Positions 1-10,510 of a stretch of 64,000 nucleotides of DNA are shown one piece after another. The stretch is taken from the NCBI RefSeq assembly GCF_025725665.1, contig NZ_CP107009.1:1178001-1242000 (forward strand), read 5' to 3'. Origin of the DNA: Halomonas sp. LR3S48. Its GTDB lineage: Bacteria; Pseudomonadota; Gammaproteobacteria; Pseudomonadales; Halomonadaceae. Below the pieces are notes generated by a model. The model had not been told where the DNA came from. It saw only the letters and a program-made list of their open reading frames with translations, and ran no database searches. Numbering within the stretch: position 1 is the first letter of the stretch; each line of letters begins with the position of its first letter. A program made the position numbers and the translations under genes.

Positions 1-67
1 GTTTAAACTAACACACCTGAGTGACCGAGCAAATGGGCCGCACTGGCGGGCTCGCGGTGTTTCCCGC

Positions 68-73
68 TATACT
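68..73 (+). promoter_or_regulatory. Possible -10 element of rpoD
   Basis: TATACT lies about 72 bases before the rpoD start codon. No good -35 hexamer is visible 16–18 bases upstream, so this is only a candidate proximal promoter. In related bacteria rpoD follows dnaG and can also be read from upstream. Confidence 0.3.
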
Positions 74-145
74 ATTGGGCTTCATGAGTTTTCTCCACCC
101 CAGCGCTTCAGGTGCTTCATTCTTCTTCGTCGAGATAGGGTTTCT

Positions 146-2002
<1,857 letters not shown>

Positions 2003-2036
2003 GGCTGGAACGCTCCTGAGCCTGGAGCCCCACGAT

Positions 2037-2079
2037 GCAAGAAGCCTATGGCCTTACGGCCATGGGCTTCTTGCTTTGG
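2037..2079 (+). terminator. Hairpin terminator after rpoD
   Basis: A ten-base stem (GCAAGAAGCC with GGCTTCTTGC) encloses a second stem (ATGGCC with GGCCAT). Only three T follow, so it may be a weak or bidirectional terminator between rpoD and the convergent membrane-protein gene. Confidence 0.6.
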
Positions 2080-2118
2080 AAGCGCACTAACCGACACCGA
2101 GAGGGCCAGCGTTGCCGT

Positions 2119-2778
2119 TCAGGCCTTGGGCCGGGCCTGCTGCCAGTGTCGCGTGAGCAGGACGAGCTCGATGACGGCTATCAGGATCAAGCTGTAACCG
2201 AGTAGTTCGGTGATCTCCTCGGCTGCCTCCTTGAAGGTGCGCTGATAGTGGTCTTCCAGAATGGCCATCCACATTTCGCTGCGCCCGTAGAGGCGAGAAA
2301 ATACGTAGGTGACGAGGAAGCCGGCGGCGAAGAGGCCGAACGAGAAGCTGTTGCTGTAGGTCTTGAATTCGGTCGTGAAGCGCTGACGCTGCCACAGCAC
2401 GAAGGAAAGGCAGGGAAGCAGCACTAATGTCACCAGAAGTTGCCAGGCGCCGTCGAAGACATACTTGTCCAAGTAGTAGTCCTGCTCGCGAATCAGCGAG
2501 GCGACGAGCAGCGCAAATATCAAAAGCGAGACAGTGGGCAACTCACGCCTGGCGGGAGGCGTGCACAGCAATACGGCGCTGATTGCCAGTATCGCGCTCT
2601 GGCACAGCTCGGTGAAACCCAGTTCGGCGAAGGAGCGTCTGGCTGGCAGGTACAACGCCTCGAAATAGATACCTTGCAAAAGCGCGGCGATCAGAAGGAT
2701 ATAAAGGATGGCGCGAAGGAAGGCCGCACCAAGGCCGATGGGCGCCGTTGGTTGCGGCGACATAGGAGTTCGTGGCAT
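2119..2778 (-). CDS. Hypothetical polytopic membrane protein
   Basis: I do not recognise the family. The product has about six hydrophobic segments: one near the N-terminus (AILYILLIAALLQGIYF), two close together, two in the middle and one near the C-terminus (YSLILIAVIELVLL). Short charged loops separate them, so it is an inner-membrane protein. The frame is open back to 2805. I prefer the ATG at 2778 because a TACAAT -10-like box ends only about 12 bases before the outermost start, and GGAA precedes the 2778 ATG. The gene converges on rpoD and follows the LysR gene on the same strand. Confidence 0.7.
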   Translation of the reverse strand: MPRTPMSPQPTAPIGLGAAFLRAILYILLIAALLQGIYFEALYLPARRSFAELGFTELCQSAILAISAVLLCTPPARRELPTVSLLIFALLVASLIREQDYYLDKYVFDGAWQLLVTLVLLPCLSFVLWQRQRFTTEFKTYSNSFSFGLFAAGFLVTYVFSRLYGRSEMWMAILEDHYQRTFKEAAEEITELLGYSLILIAVIELVLLTRHWQQARPKA

Positions 2779-2828
2779 TGGAATTCCGCTGGGCAGGACA
2801 GGCATACGCTAACGTCAGGATTGTAGCG

Positions 2829-3773
2829 TCATCGGCTGAGGCCTGCCATGGCCAGGTCGCGACTGCGCCGGGCCTCCTCCACAATCCAGTCGTGTACCGC
2901 CGCCACCCGGCGGTCGTCCAGGGCGCCGCTGGTGTGCACGATACCGTAGCGTTTGCCGGTCGGGATGCGGGCAGCGAAAGGGGCAATCAGCGCGCCTGTC
3001 TTGAGTTCATCGGCGAGCAAGGCCTGGCGGGCGATGGCCACGCCCATGCCGGCGATGGCGGCTTCCATCGCCAGCCGGTGGCGGTTGAAGGTATAGCCGC
3101 GGCGCACGTTGAGTGGCGGTGCCTCGATGGTATTCAGATAGTGCTCCCACTCGGCATAGGGGTGCCCGCCGCGCCAGGCGGTAATGTCATGCAGCAACGG
3201 GTACCAGGCCAGCTCCTCAGGGCGTGAAAGGGCGGGACGGCGGCGCATCAGGGCCGGGGAGCACACGGGGAATATCACTTCTTCCATCAGCGGGGTAATG
3301 GCGAGACCCGGGTAGTAGCCGTCGTTGAGGTCGATGGCCAGGTCGAACTCACCTTCACGCAACGACAGGCTACTGTCCTCGGCGATGACTTGCAGTTCGA
3401 TGTCGGGAAAACGCGCCTGAAGTCTCGGCAGCCTCGGCATCAGCCACTTGCTGAGGAACGCCGGCACGCTGCGCAAGCGAATCACACCGCTCATCACGCC
3501 GCTGCGCAGGCGCTTTACCTCGAGACCGACCGATTGGTAGGCCTCGTCGACTACGGCGGCTAGCCGCTTGCCCTCCTCGGTGAGCTCCAGGCGTCGGGGC
3601 AGGCGGCGAAAGAGCTTGAAGCCCAGCCGTTCCTCGAGCTGCTTGATCTGCTGGCTCACCGCGCCGGTAGTGACATGCAGCTCCTCCGCCGCGCGAGTAA
3701 AGGAGAGGTGGCGGGCACTGACGGCGAAGACTTTCAGCCAGGCGTGAGTCTGGGCATGGAGTAGGCGGCTCAT
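2829..3773 (-). CDS. LysR-family regulator (GcvA-like), divergent from serine dehydratase
   Basis: Transcription regulator of 314 residues. An N-terminal winged helix-turn-helix (about residues 10–70, with SFTRAAEELHVTTGAVSQQI) is followed by a substrate-binding effector domain (about 95–300). The helix-turn-helix resembles the GcvA/DsdC branch of LysR proteins. It is divergent from the serine dehydratase gene across 172 bases, the usual layout for a LysR regulator and its target, so control of serine catabolism is the inferred role. A TAGTT-T-AACTA inverted repeat sits 5 bases before its start and could serve autoregulation. Confidence 0.88.
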   Translation of the reverse strand: MSRLLHAQTHAWLKVFAVSARHLSFTRAAEELHVTTGAVSQQIKQLEERLGFKLFRRLPRRLELTEEGKRLAAVVDEAYQSVGLEVKRLRSGVMSGVIRLRSVPAFLSKWLMPRLPRLQARFPDIELQVIAEDSSLSLREGEFDLAIDLNDGYYPGLAITPLMEEVIFPVCSPALMRRRPALSRPEELAWYPLLHDITAWRGGHPYAEWEHYLNTIEAPPLNVRRGYTFNRHRLAMEAAIAGMGVAIARQALLADELKTGALIAPFAARIPTGKRYGIVHTSGALDDRRVAAVHDWIVEEARRSRDLAMAGLSR

Positions 3774-3777
3774 GGTT

Positions 3778-3788
3778 TAGTTTAACTA
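3778..3788. promoter_or_regulatory. Inverted repeat, candidate LysR operator
   Basis: TAGTT-T-AACTA is a perfect 5-1-5 inverted repeat immediately upstream of the LysR start codon, in the intergenic region shared with the serine dehydratase gene. Use as the regulator's own operator is inferred from position and symmetry. Confidence 0.4.
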
Positions 3789-3945
3789 TAGCCTCTAGCA
3801 GTTATTCTCGTTTGCCGAACGACAGATTCGCCACCAACATAAGGTCATTCTTGCCGTAAAGGCAAACATGTTTTAGCCAGGCTGATTCATAAGCCGTGTA
3901 TGGTACACGTGTGAGGCGTCGGCTGGCTGTAGATGAGGTTATCGT

Positions 3946-5325
3946 ATGGCAATCAGTGTCTTCGACCTGTTCAAGATCGGCATCGGTCCATCCAGCTCGC
4001 ACACCGTAGGACCGATGCGAGCCGCCTACGATTTCGTACAGGCGCTGCGTGAGCAGGACCTGCTCGAAAGGGTGGCGCGTGTCGAGGTGGGTCTTTTCGG
4101 CTCCCTGTGTGCGACGGGCAAGGGCCATGGTACCGACCGCGCCGTGATGATGGGGTTGATGGGCGAGCGCCCCGACCGAATCGACCCTGCCATCGTCACG
4201 CCTTGCATCGAGGAATTGCTCGAGTCGAATACGCTGATGCTCGACGGTCGCCTGGCGATCCCCTTCCTGTGGGCACGCGACATGCAGTGGCACGAAGAGT
4301 GCCTGCCCTACCACCCCAATGCCATGACGCTGGTGGCTCATGGCCACGGCGAGGAGTTGTGGCGCAACACCTACTACTCGGTGGGGGGTGGCTTCGTCAT
4401 CGACGAGGGCCAGGCCGAGCGCGGCGAGCTGGACCAGGACAGCACCACGCTTCCCTACGACTTCAACTCGGCTGCCGAATTAATGGCGCTGTGCCGCATG
4501 CATGACATGCGCATCAGCGAATTGATGCTGGAGAACGAGAAGGCCTGGCGCAGCGAAGCCGACATTCGTGACGGATTGTGGCAGATCTGGCAGGCCATGC
4601 GGGCCTGTGTCGATACAGGTCTGCAGCAGGAGGGGGTGCTGCCCGGCGGACTCAACGTCAAGCGCCGCGCCGCGTCGCTGCATCGTCGCCTGCTGGCAAC
4701 GAGTGACGACCAGAGCTTGATCGCTACCACCTTCGGTGCGATGGATTGGGTCAATGTCTTCGCTCTCGCGGTGAACGAGGAAAATGCCGCCGGCGGGCGC
4801 ATGGTCACCGCGCCGACCAATGGCGCGGCCGGCATCATTCCCGCCGTGCTGCACTACTACATGAAGTTCCAGTCCGGAGCCTGCGAGCGTGACGTCGTCG
4901 ACTTTCTGCTGGCTGCCGGGGCGGTAGGAATCCTGTGCAAGAAGAACGCCTCCATTTCGGGAGCCGAGGTTGGCTGTCAGGGGGAGGTGGGCTCGGCGTG
5001 TGCCATGGCCGCTGCGGGCCTGGCCGAGGTCATGGGGGGAAGCGTCGGTCAGGTGGAGAATGCTGCCGAAATTGGCCTGGAGCACAACCTCGGGTTGACC
5101 TGCGATCCGGTGGGCGGGCTGGTGCAGGTGCCCTGCATCGAGCGCAACGCCATTGCCTCGGTCAAGGCAATCAACGCCGCCCAGATGGCGCTGCGTGGCG
5201 ACGGCGAGCACTTCATCTCGCTCGACAAGGCGATTCGCACCATGCGCGATACCGGGCGCGACATGCAGGACAAGTACAAGGAGACATCCCGCGGCGGGCT
5301 CGCCGTGAACGCCATCGAGTGCTGA
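3946..5325 (+). CDS. sdaA: L-serine ammonia-lyase (iron–sulfur L-serine dehydratase)
   Basis: Converts L-serine to pyruvate and ammonia in the cytoplasm using a [4Fe-4S] cluster. The single-chain 459-residue form carries the N-terminal signature [13 protein letters not shown] (residues 12–24). Cys344, Cys386 and Cys397 align within one position of the three cluster ligands known in this family (343, 385 and 396). The C-terminal end, rich in Gly and Cys and containing [12 protein letters not shown], is typical. The gene is monocistronic, with a strong terminator about 50 bases downstream. sdaA and sdaB cannot be told apart from sequence alone. Confidence 0.95.
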   Translation: MAISVFDLFKIGIGPSSSHTVGPMRAAYDFVQALREQDLLERVARVEVGLFGSLCATGKGHGTDRAVMMGLMGERPDRIDPAIVTPCIEELLESNTLMLDGRLAIPFLWARDMQWHEECLPYHPNAMTLVAHGHGEELWRNTYYSVGGGFVIDEGQAERGELDQDSTTLPYDFNSAAELMALCRMHDMRISELMLENEKAWRSEADIRDGLWQIWQAMRACVDTGLQQEGVLPGGLNVKRRAASLHRRLLATSDDQSLIATTFGAMDWVNVFALAVNEENAAGGRMVTAPTNGAAGIIPAVLHYYMKFQSGACERDVVDFLLAAGAVGILCKKNASISGAEVGCQGEVGSACAMAAAGLAEVMGGSVGQVENAAEIGLEHNLGLTCDPVGGLVQVPCIERNAIASVKAINAAQMALRGDGEHFISLDKAIRTMRDTGRDMQDKYKETSRGGLAVNAIEC

Positions 5326-5372
5326 TGAGCCGCGGTATGATGAACGCTTGACCGAGCCTCATCCAGTAAGAC

Positions 5373-5397
5373 GCGATGCCCTCCGGCATCGCTTTTT
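5373..5397 (+). terminator. Rho-independent terminator after sdaA
   Basis: GCGATGCC and GGCATCGC form a perfect eight-base stem around a four-base loop, followed directly by six T. Confidence 0.9.
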
Positions 5398-5487
5398 TGT
5401 TTGCAAGCTATTGAAATTGGCCTGGGTCTACGCCATTGGTCGAGTTCGACCCTTCAACTGTTGCTCCGCGAGTGTCTCTCCTCTAGC

Positions 5488-5501
5488 TTACGTTAACGTA
5501 A
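5488..5501. promoter_or_regulatory. Perfect 14-bp palindrome upstream of the liv-type operon
   Basis: TTACGTTAACGTAA is fully self-complementary and lies about 100 bases before the LivG start. From memory it resembles dyads bound by MerR-type regulators of branched-chain amino acid catabolism (LiuR). That likeness is unverified. Control of the transporter operon is inferred. Confidence 0.5.
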
Positions 5502-5601
5502 AGGTTAGAAGTCCGGGCTGAGCCAAGTACGAGTGGCAGCCTTCACGACAACGACAACAATCAGCATTGGATCGCTGCTGGCGGTCCAGAGAGGACGTCA
5601 C

Positions 5602-6369
5602 ATGACCCAGGAGTTCATCCTCGAAACTCGCGGGTTGACCAAGCAGTTCCGCGGCTTCACGGCCGTGGACGATGTCAACCTCCAAGTCAGGGAGGGGCAT
5701 ATCCACGCCTTGATCGGTCCCAATGGCGCCGGCAAGACGACCGTCTTCAATCTCCTTACCAAATTCCTGCCGCCGACACGGGGCGAGATTCTCTACCGCG
5801 GCAAGGCGATTACCGGCATGAAGGCCAACGAGATCGCGCGCATGGGTATGGTGCGCTCGTTCCAGATATCTGCGGTATTCGCACACATGACCGCTTTGGA
5901 GAACGTGCGCGTGGCGCTGCAGCGGCCGATCGGCACCTCGTTTCATTTCTGGAAGTCGCAGCGAACCCTGGAGCACCTCAACGAGCGTGCCATCGAGCTG
6001 CTCGATGAGGTCGGTCTGCGTGACTATGCGGATGTGCTGACCGTGGAAATGCCCTATGGGCGCAAGCGAGCCCTGGAGGTTGCCACCACCTTGGCGATGA
6101 ATCCGACGTTGATGCTGCTTGATGAACCGACCCAGGGCATGGGGGCGGAAGACGTCGACCGCATCGTCGAGCTGATACGCCGCGTGGCCAAGGGGCGTAC
6201 GGTGCTGATGGTCGAACACAACCTCAGTGTGGTAAGTCGCTTGTGCGACCGGATTACCGTACTGGCGCGCGGTGCCGTATTGGCGGAGGGCGATTACGAG
6301 ACGGTTTCCGCCGATCCCCAGGTTCGCGAGGCCTACATGGGTAGCGAGACAGAGGAGGCCGGCGCATGA
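5602..6369 (+). CDS. livG: Branched-chain-type ABC transporter ATPase, LivG-like
   Basis: ATP-binding subunit of a high-affinity importer of the hydrophobic amino acid (HAAT) family. It has a Walker A (GPNGAGKTTVFN) near residue 37, a LivG-style signature (MPYGRKRALEVA) instead of LSGGQ, and a Walker B (LMLLDEPTQGM). The frame is open further upstream, but the ATG at 5602 follows a GAGAGGA ribosome site and gives the normal 255 residues. It is the first gene of a five-gene operon and overlaps the next by four bases. The substrate cannot be read from the sequence. Confidence 0.9.
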   Translation: MTQEFILETRGLTKQFRGFTAVDDVNLQVREGHIHALIGPNGAGKTTVFNLLTKFLPPTRGEILYRGKAITGMKANEIARMGMVRSFQISAVFAHMTALENVRVALQRPIGTSFHFWKSQRTLEHLNERAIELLDEVGLRDYADVLTVEMPYGRKRALEVATTLAMNPTLMLLDEPTQGMGAEDVDRIVELIRRVAKGRTVLMVEHNLSVVSRLCDRITVLARGAVLAEGDYETVSADPQVREAYMGSETEEAGA

Positions 6370-7115
6370 ACCAAGCCGAACAGCCGAGTCGTACCGAATA
6401 CCGCGATCACGATGGCGCCGAGATGCTGCGCATCCGTGACCTGCACGCCTTTTATGGTGAATCGCACATCCTGCACGGCGTCGACATGGAGGTGCGTCGC
6501 GGTGAGCTGGTGACTCTGTTGGGCCGCAATGGCGCGGGTCGCAGTACCACGCTCAAGTCGATCATGAACATGGTCGGACGACGAACGGGCTCGATCATGA
6601 TCAACGGCACCGAAACCGTCGGCATGAAGGCGCATCGCATCCCGCGTCTGGGCATCGGCTATTGCCCCGAGGAGCGCGGCATCTTTGCCAGCCTCGACGT
6701 GGAGGAAAATCTCCTGCTACCGCCTACGGTGCGCTCGGGAGGCATGTCGATCGACGAAATCTACGAGATGTTCCCCAACCTTTATGAGCGTCGTCGTAGC
6801 CAGGGCACGCGCCTTTCGGGCGGCGAGCAACAGATGCTGGCCATGGCGCGTATCCTGCGCACCGGCGCTCGCATGCTGCTGCTCGACGAGATCACCGAGG
6901 GGCTGGCCCCTGTCATCGTGCAGAAGCTCGCCGAAGTGCTCGTCAAGCTGCGCGACCGTGGCATGACCATCGTGCTGGTGGAGCAGAATTTCCGCTTCGC
7001 CGCGCCGCTCGCCGACCGGCACTACGTCATGGAGCATGGCCGTATCATCGAGGAGATCAGCGCGACCGAGCTGCCTTCGAAGCGCGACCACCTCAATAAG
7101 CTGCTAGGCGTCTAG
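6366..7115 (+). CDS. livF: Branched-chain-type ABC transporter ATPase, LivF-like, with variant P-loop
   Basis: Second ATPase of the importer, 249 residues. It has a Q-loop (GYCPEERGIF), a canonical signature (LSGGEQQMLAMAR) and a Walker B (MLLLDEITEGLAP). The Walker A reads GRNGAGRSTT: the P-loop lysine is replaced by arginine, unlike the standard GKT in its partner LivG. Its ATG overlaps the livG stop (ATGA), indicating translational coupling. Everything else in the protein looks intact, so it is probably functional, perhaps with asymmetric ATP sites. Confidence 0.9.
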   Translation: MNQAEQPSRTEYRDHDGAEMLRIRDLHAFYGESHILHGVDMEVRRGELVTLLGRNGAGRSTTLKSIMNMVGRRTGSIMINGTETVGMKAHRIPRLGIGYCPEERGIFASLDVEENLLLPPTVRSGGMSIDEIYEMFPNLYERRRSQGTRLSGGEQQMLAMARILRTGARMLLLDEITEGLAPVIVQKLAEVLVKLRDRGMTIVLVEQNFRFAAPLADRHYVMEHGRIIEEISATELPSKRDHLNKLLGV

Positions 7116-7308
7116 CCAGCATAGGAGCAAGCACCCGGCTCGCTGCACCTCGGTAGACGAGCCAACATTCAAGCCGAGCCTTCAAGGCGCAACAAGAACC
7201 ACAACAGAAACTCAGGTAACCACGACTTTCGTAACCGCAGCGAATCGCAATTTATCCGCAGTGCGCGTGACAACAACAATCCGCCCAGTTGGGCTATGGA
7301 GACGAAAA

Positions 7309-8529
7309 ATGACCTTCATGAAGAAGACCCTCGCCAGCAGCATCGCCATTGCCGCCACCGCCGCCATGGCCACCGCCGCCCAGGCGGAGATCAGCGATGG
7401 CGAGGTGCGCATCGGCTATCTCGCCGACATGTCCGGCACCTACCGTGACCTGGCCGGTCCGGGTGGCCTCGAGGCCTTGCAGATGGCGATCGAGGATTTC
7501 GGCGGTAGCGTCGACGGTGCGCCGATCGAGGTGTTCAGCGCCGACGATCGCAACAGCGCCGATGTCGGCGCCAACACCGTGCGCGAGTGGGTCGACCAGC
7601 GCAACGTCGACCTGGTAGCCGGCATGGTGGCCTCGTCGGTGACCATCGCCGTGACCAAGGTACTCGAGGAGAACGACGGCTTCGGCATCGTCTCCGGCTC
7701 GGCGGCCTCGAGCATTACCAACGAGCATTGCACACCCAACCACATCCACTGGGTCTACGATACTTACCCGCTGGCCAACGGCACCGCCCGCGCGGTGGTC
7801 GAGCAGGGCGGCGACAGCTGGTTCATGCTCACCGCCGACTACGCCTTCGGCCATGCTCTCGAGGGCGACGTGACCAAGGTGGTGGAGGAGAACGGCGGCG
7901 AGGTCATCGGCGGTGTACGCCACCCGTTCCCCACCGACGACTTCTCGTCATACATTCTTCAGGCCCAGGGTTCAGGGGCCAAGATCATCGGCCTTGCCAA
8001 CGCGGGTGCCGATACCGTCAACGCCATCAATACCGCCAGCCAGTTCGGCGTGGTCGAGGCCGGCCAACAGCTCGCCGGCCTGCTGGTGTTCCTCAACGAC
8101 GTCTATGCCATGGGGCTCGACACCACCCAGGGACTGCTGTTGACCACCGGCTGGTACTGGAACATGGATGATGAGGCGCGTGAGTGGGCCGAGCGCTATT
8201 ACGAGCGTGTGGGCAGCATGCCGACCATGGTCCAGGCCGGCATCTACTCCAGCACCATGCACTATCTGGAAGCCGTCCAGGCCACCGGCAGCGACGATAC
8301 CCAGACGGTGCGCGAGTACATGATGAAGCAGCCGATCCACGACTTCTTCGCTCGTAACGGCCGCATTCGTGAGGATGGCCGCATGGTGCACGACATGTAC
8401 CTGGCCCGGGTGAAATCGCCGGAGGCCTCTACCCACGATTGGGATCTCTACGAGATTCTCACCTCCATTCCCGCCGAAGAGGCCTACCGCCCGCTCTCAG
8501 AGAGCCAGTGCAAGCTGGTACAGAACTGA
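7309..8529 (+). CDS. Periplasmic substrate-binding protein of the liv-type importer
   Basis: Captures the ligand in the periplasm for the LivHM/LivGF complex. A Sec signal peptide (KKTLASSIAIAATAAMATAA) ends at a clear AQA/E cleavage site, followed by the family opening VRIGYLADMSGTYRD. About 406 residues is normal for type I Leu/Ile/Val-binding-like (Peripla_BP_6) proteins. I chose the ATG at 7309 because GGAGA precedes it by about 8 bases. A 193-base gap separates it from livF. A very stable hairpin directly follows the gene, which often protects the abundant binding-protein mRNA. The ligand could be an amino acid, an amide or a short organic acid. Confidence 0.88.
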   Translation: MTFMKKTLASSIAIAATAAMATAAQAEISDGEVRIGYLADMSGTYRDLAGPGGLEALQMAIEDFGGSVDGAPIEVFSADDRNSADVGANTVREWVDQRNVDLVAGMVASSVTIAVTKVLEENDGFGIVSGSAASSITNEHCTPNHIHWVYDTYPLANGTARAVVEQGGDSWFMLTADYAFGHALEGDVTKVVEENGGEVIGGVRHPFPTDDFSSYILQAQGSGAKIIGLANAGADTVNAINTASQFGVVEAGQQLAGLLVFLNDVYAMGLDTTQGLLLTTGWYWNMDDEAREWAERYYERVGSMPTMVQAGIYSSTMHYLEAVQATGSDDTQTVREYMMKQPIHDFFARNGRIREDGRMVHDMYLARVKSPEASTHDWDLYEILTSIPAEEAYRPLSESQCKLVQN

Positions 8530-8542
8530 AGCATGGCAAGTC

Positions 8543-8564
8543 GGCGGCGGCTGCGGCCGCCGCC
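8543..8564 (+). promoter_or_regulatory. GC-rich intra-operon hairpin after the binding-protein gene
   Basis: GGCGGCGGC and GCCGCCGCC form a perfect nine-base stem with a four-base loop in the 60-base gap before livH. There is no T tract, so it more likely stabilises the upstream message or attenuates than terminates. Confidence 0.55.
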
Positions 8565-8589
8565 CCTCTGACGGCGAGGAGAGTCTGAC

Positions 8590-9477
8590 ATGACGATGAT
8601 ATTCGGCGTGCCGTTGGCGGTGTTCATGGGCCAGCTCCTGTTGGGTCTGATCAACGGCGCCTTCTACGCCCTGCTGAGTCTGGGCCTGGCGGTGATCTTC
8701 GGCCTGCTGAAGATCGTCAACTTCGCCCATGGCGCCATGTACATGCTGGGGGCTTTCGCCACGCTGCTGGGCATGCGCTACCTGGGCATCAATTACTGGG
8801 CGGCGCTGCTGCTGACGCCGCTGGTAGTGGGGCTGTTCGGTATGCTGATCGAGAGGGTGCTGCTGCGCCGTATCGGTCATCTCGATCACCTCTACGGGCT
8901 GCTGCTGACTTTCGGCCTGGCACTGATCTTCGAGGGTACGCTGGTCAATTTCTTCGGCGTCTCGGGTGCACGCTACCCAACGCCCGAAGCGTTGCAGGGC
9001 GGCTACCAGACCGGCTTCATGTTCCTGCCCAAGTATCGTGCCTGGGTGCTGCTGGCGGCCATCGTGGTCTGTTTCGGCACCTGGTACATGATCGAGCGCA
9101 CTCGGCTTGGCGCCTATCTGCGTGCCGGCACGGAGAATCCAGCGCTGATGCAGGCCTTCGGCGTCAACGTGCCTCTGCTGGTGACACTGACCTACGGCTT
9201 CGGCGTGGCGCTCGCCGCCTTTGCCGGCGTGCTGGCTGCGCCGCTCTACCCGGTCTCTCCGACCATGGGTTCCAACCTGCTGATCGTGGTCTTCGCGGTG
9301 GTGGTCATCGGGGGCATGGGCTCCATCCTGGGCGCCGTCGTAACGGGGCTTGCCATGGGGCTGATCGAGGGCTTGACCAAGGTGTACTACCCCGAGGCGG
9401 CCAATACCGTAATCTTCCTGGTGATGATCCTTGTGCTGCTGCTCAGGCCCGCCGGGCTCTTCGGCAAGGAGGCATGA
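8590..9477 (+). CDS. livH: Branched-chain-type ABC transporter permease, LivH-like
   Basis: Inner-membrane permease of 295 residues with about eight hydrophobic helices. It has the family landmarks GLINGAFYALLSLGLAVIFG near residue 20 and GGMGSILGAVVTGL near residue 243. A GAGGAGAG ribosome site precedes the ATG. It lies between the binding protein and LivM and ends five bases before the livM start, fitting a LivHM heterodimer. Confidence 0.92.
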   Translation: MTMIFGVPLAVFMGQLLLGLINGAFYALLSLGLAVIFGLLKIVNFAHGAMYMLGAFATLLGMRYLGINYWAALLLTPLVVGLFGMLIERVLLRRIGHLDHLYGLLLTFGLALIFEGTLVNFFGVSGARYPTPEALQGGYQTGFMFLPKYRAWVLLAAIVVCFGTWYMIERTRLGAYLRAGTENPALMQAFGVNVPLLVTLTYGFGVALAAFAGVLAAPLYPVSPTMGSNLLIVVFAVVVIGGMGSILGAVVTGLAMGLIEGLTKVYYPEAANTVIFLVMILVLLLRPAGLFGKEA

Positions 9478-9481
9478 CACC

Positions 9482-10465
9482 ATGGCCACGACTCAAACCA
9501 TGACCCCCTCAATGAAGCGCGAGCGTCGTGCCAACCTGCGCCGCAACGCCTTCTATCTGGTGCTGCTCATGATCGGCCTGGTAGCTCCCTTCTTTGCCTA
9601 CCCGGTCTTCCTGATGAAGGTGCTGTGCTTTGCCTTGTTCGCCTGCGCCTTCAATTTGCTGCTGGGCTATGCCGGCTTGCTTTCCTTTGGTCATGCGGCC
9701 TTCCTGGCCACGGGGGGCTACGTGACCGGCTACCTGCTATCGAGCTATCCGGCACTGACCCCCGAAATGGGCATCCTGACCGGTACGGCCGCTGCCGTGG
9801 TACTGGGTGCTGTCTTCGGTGCGTTGTCGATCCGACGGCAGGGCATCTACTTCGCCATGGTCACCCTGGCCCTGGCACAGCTGATGTTCTTCTTCTACAT
9901 CCAGGCACCTTTCACCGGCGGTGAGGATGGCCTACACGGCGTGCCGCGGGGCGAGCTGTTCGGCTTCATCAGCCTGCGCAACAACCTGGCAATGTACTAC
10001 TTCGTCTTTGCAGTCTTCCTGTTCGGCTTTGCCCTGATCCAACGCACAGTGCATTCGCCGTTCGGTCAGGTGCTCAAGGCGATCCGCGAGAACGAGCCGC
10101 GTGCCGTATCGCTAGGCTACAACGTCGATGCGTACAAGCTGGTGGCGTTCATTCTCTCCGCCGGCCTGGCCGGCCTGGCCGGCTCCACCAAGACGGTAGT
10201 GTTCCAGCTCGCTTCGCTGACCGATGCCCATTGGCACATGTCCGGCGAGGTGATCCTGATGACGCTGCTCGGCGGCGTGGGCACACTGTTCGGTCCGCTG
10301 GTGGGGGCGGGGCTGGTAGTCAGCCTGCAGCACTTGCTGGCGCAATCGCCGCTGGGCAACTGGGTCGGTCCGATCCTGGGCGCCATTTTCGTGCTCTGCG
10401 TGCTCAGCTTCCGCAGCGGTATCGTGGGCGAGGCGATGAAGATGTATCGCAAGAACTTCAAGTGA
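9482..10465 (+). CDS. livM: Branched-chain-type ABC transporter permease, LivM-like
   Basis: Second permease, 327 residues. It has the LivM markers NLLLGYAGLLSFGHAAFLA near residue 57, the cytoplasmic loop IRENEPRAVSLGYNV, and GGVGTLFGPLVGA near residue 264. The ATG at 9482 is preceded by AAGGAGG inside the end of livH, so the longer upstream frame is not needed. It is the last gene of the operon, and a strong terminator follows within 25 bases. Confidence 0.92.
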   Translation: MATTQTMTPSMKRERRANLRRNAFYLVLLMIGLVAPFFAYPVFLMKVLCFALFACAFNLLLGYAGLLSFGHAAFLATGGYVTGYLLSSYPALTPEMGILTGTAAAVVLGAVFGALSIRRQGIYFAMVTLALAQLMFFFYIQAPFTGGEDGLHGVPRGELFGFISLRNNLAMYYFVFAVFLFGFALIQRTVHSPFGQVLKAIRENEPRAVSLGYNVDAYKLVAFILSAGLAGLAGSTKTVVFQLASLTDAHWHMSGEVILMTLLGGVGTLFGPLVGAGLVVSLQHLLAQSPLGNWVGPILGAIFVLCVLSFRSGIVGEAMKMYRKNFK

Positions 10466-10488
10466 GATGGTCGGCAAGCCTTTTCCTG

Positions 10489-10510
10489 GCGCCCTGCGGG
10501 GCGCTTTTTT
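10489..10510 (+). terminator. Rho-independent terminator after livM
   Basis: GCGCCC and GGGCGC form a six-base stem with a TGCG tetraloop, followed by six T. It abuts the stop of the convergent LysR gene. Confidence 0.88.
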
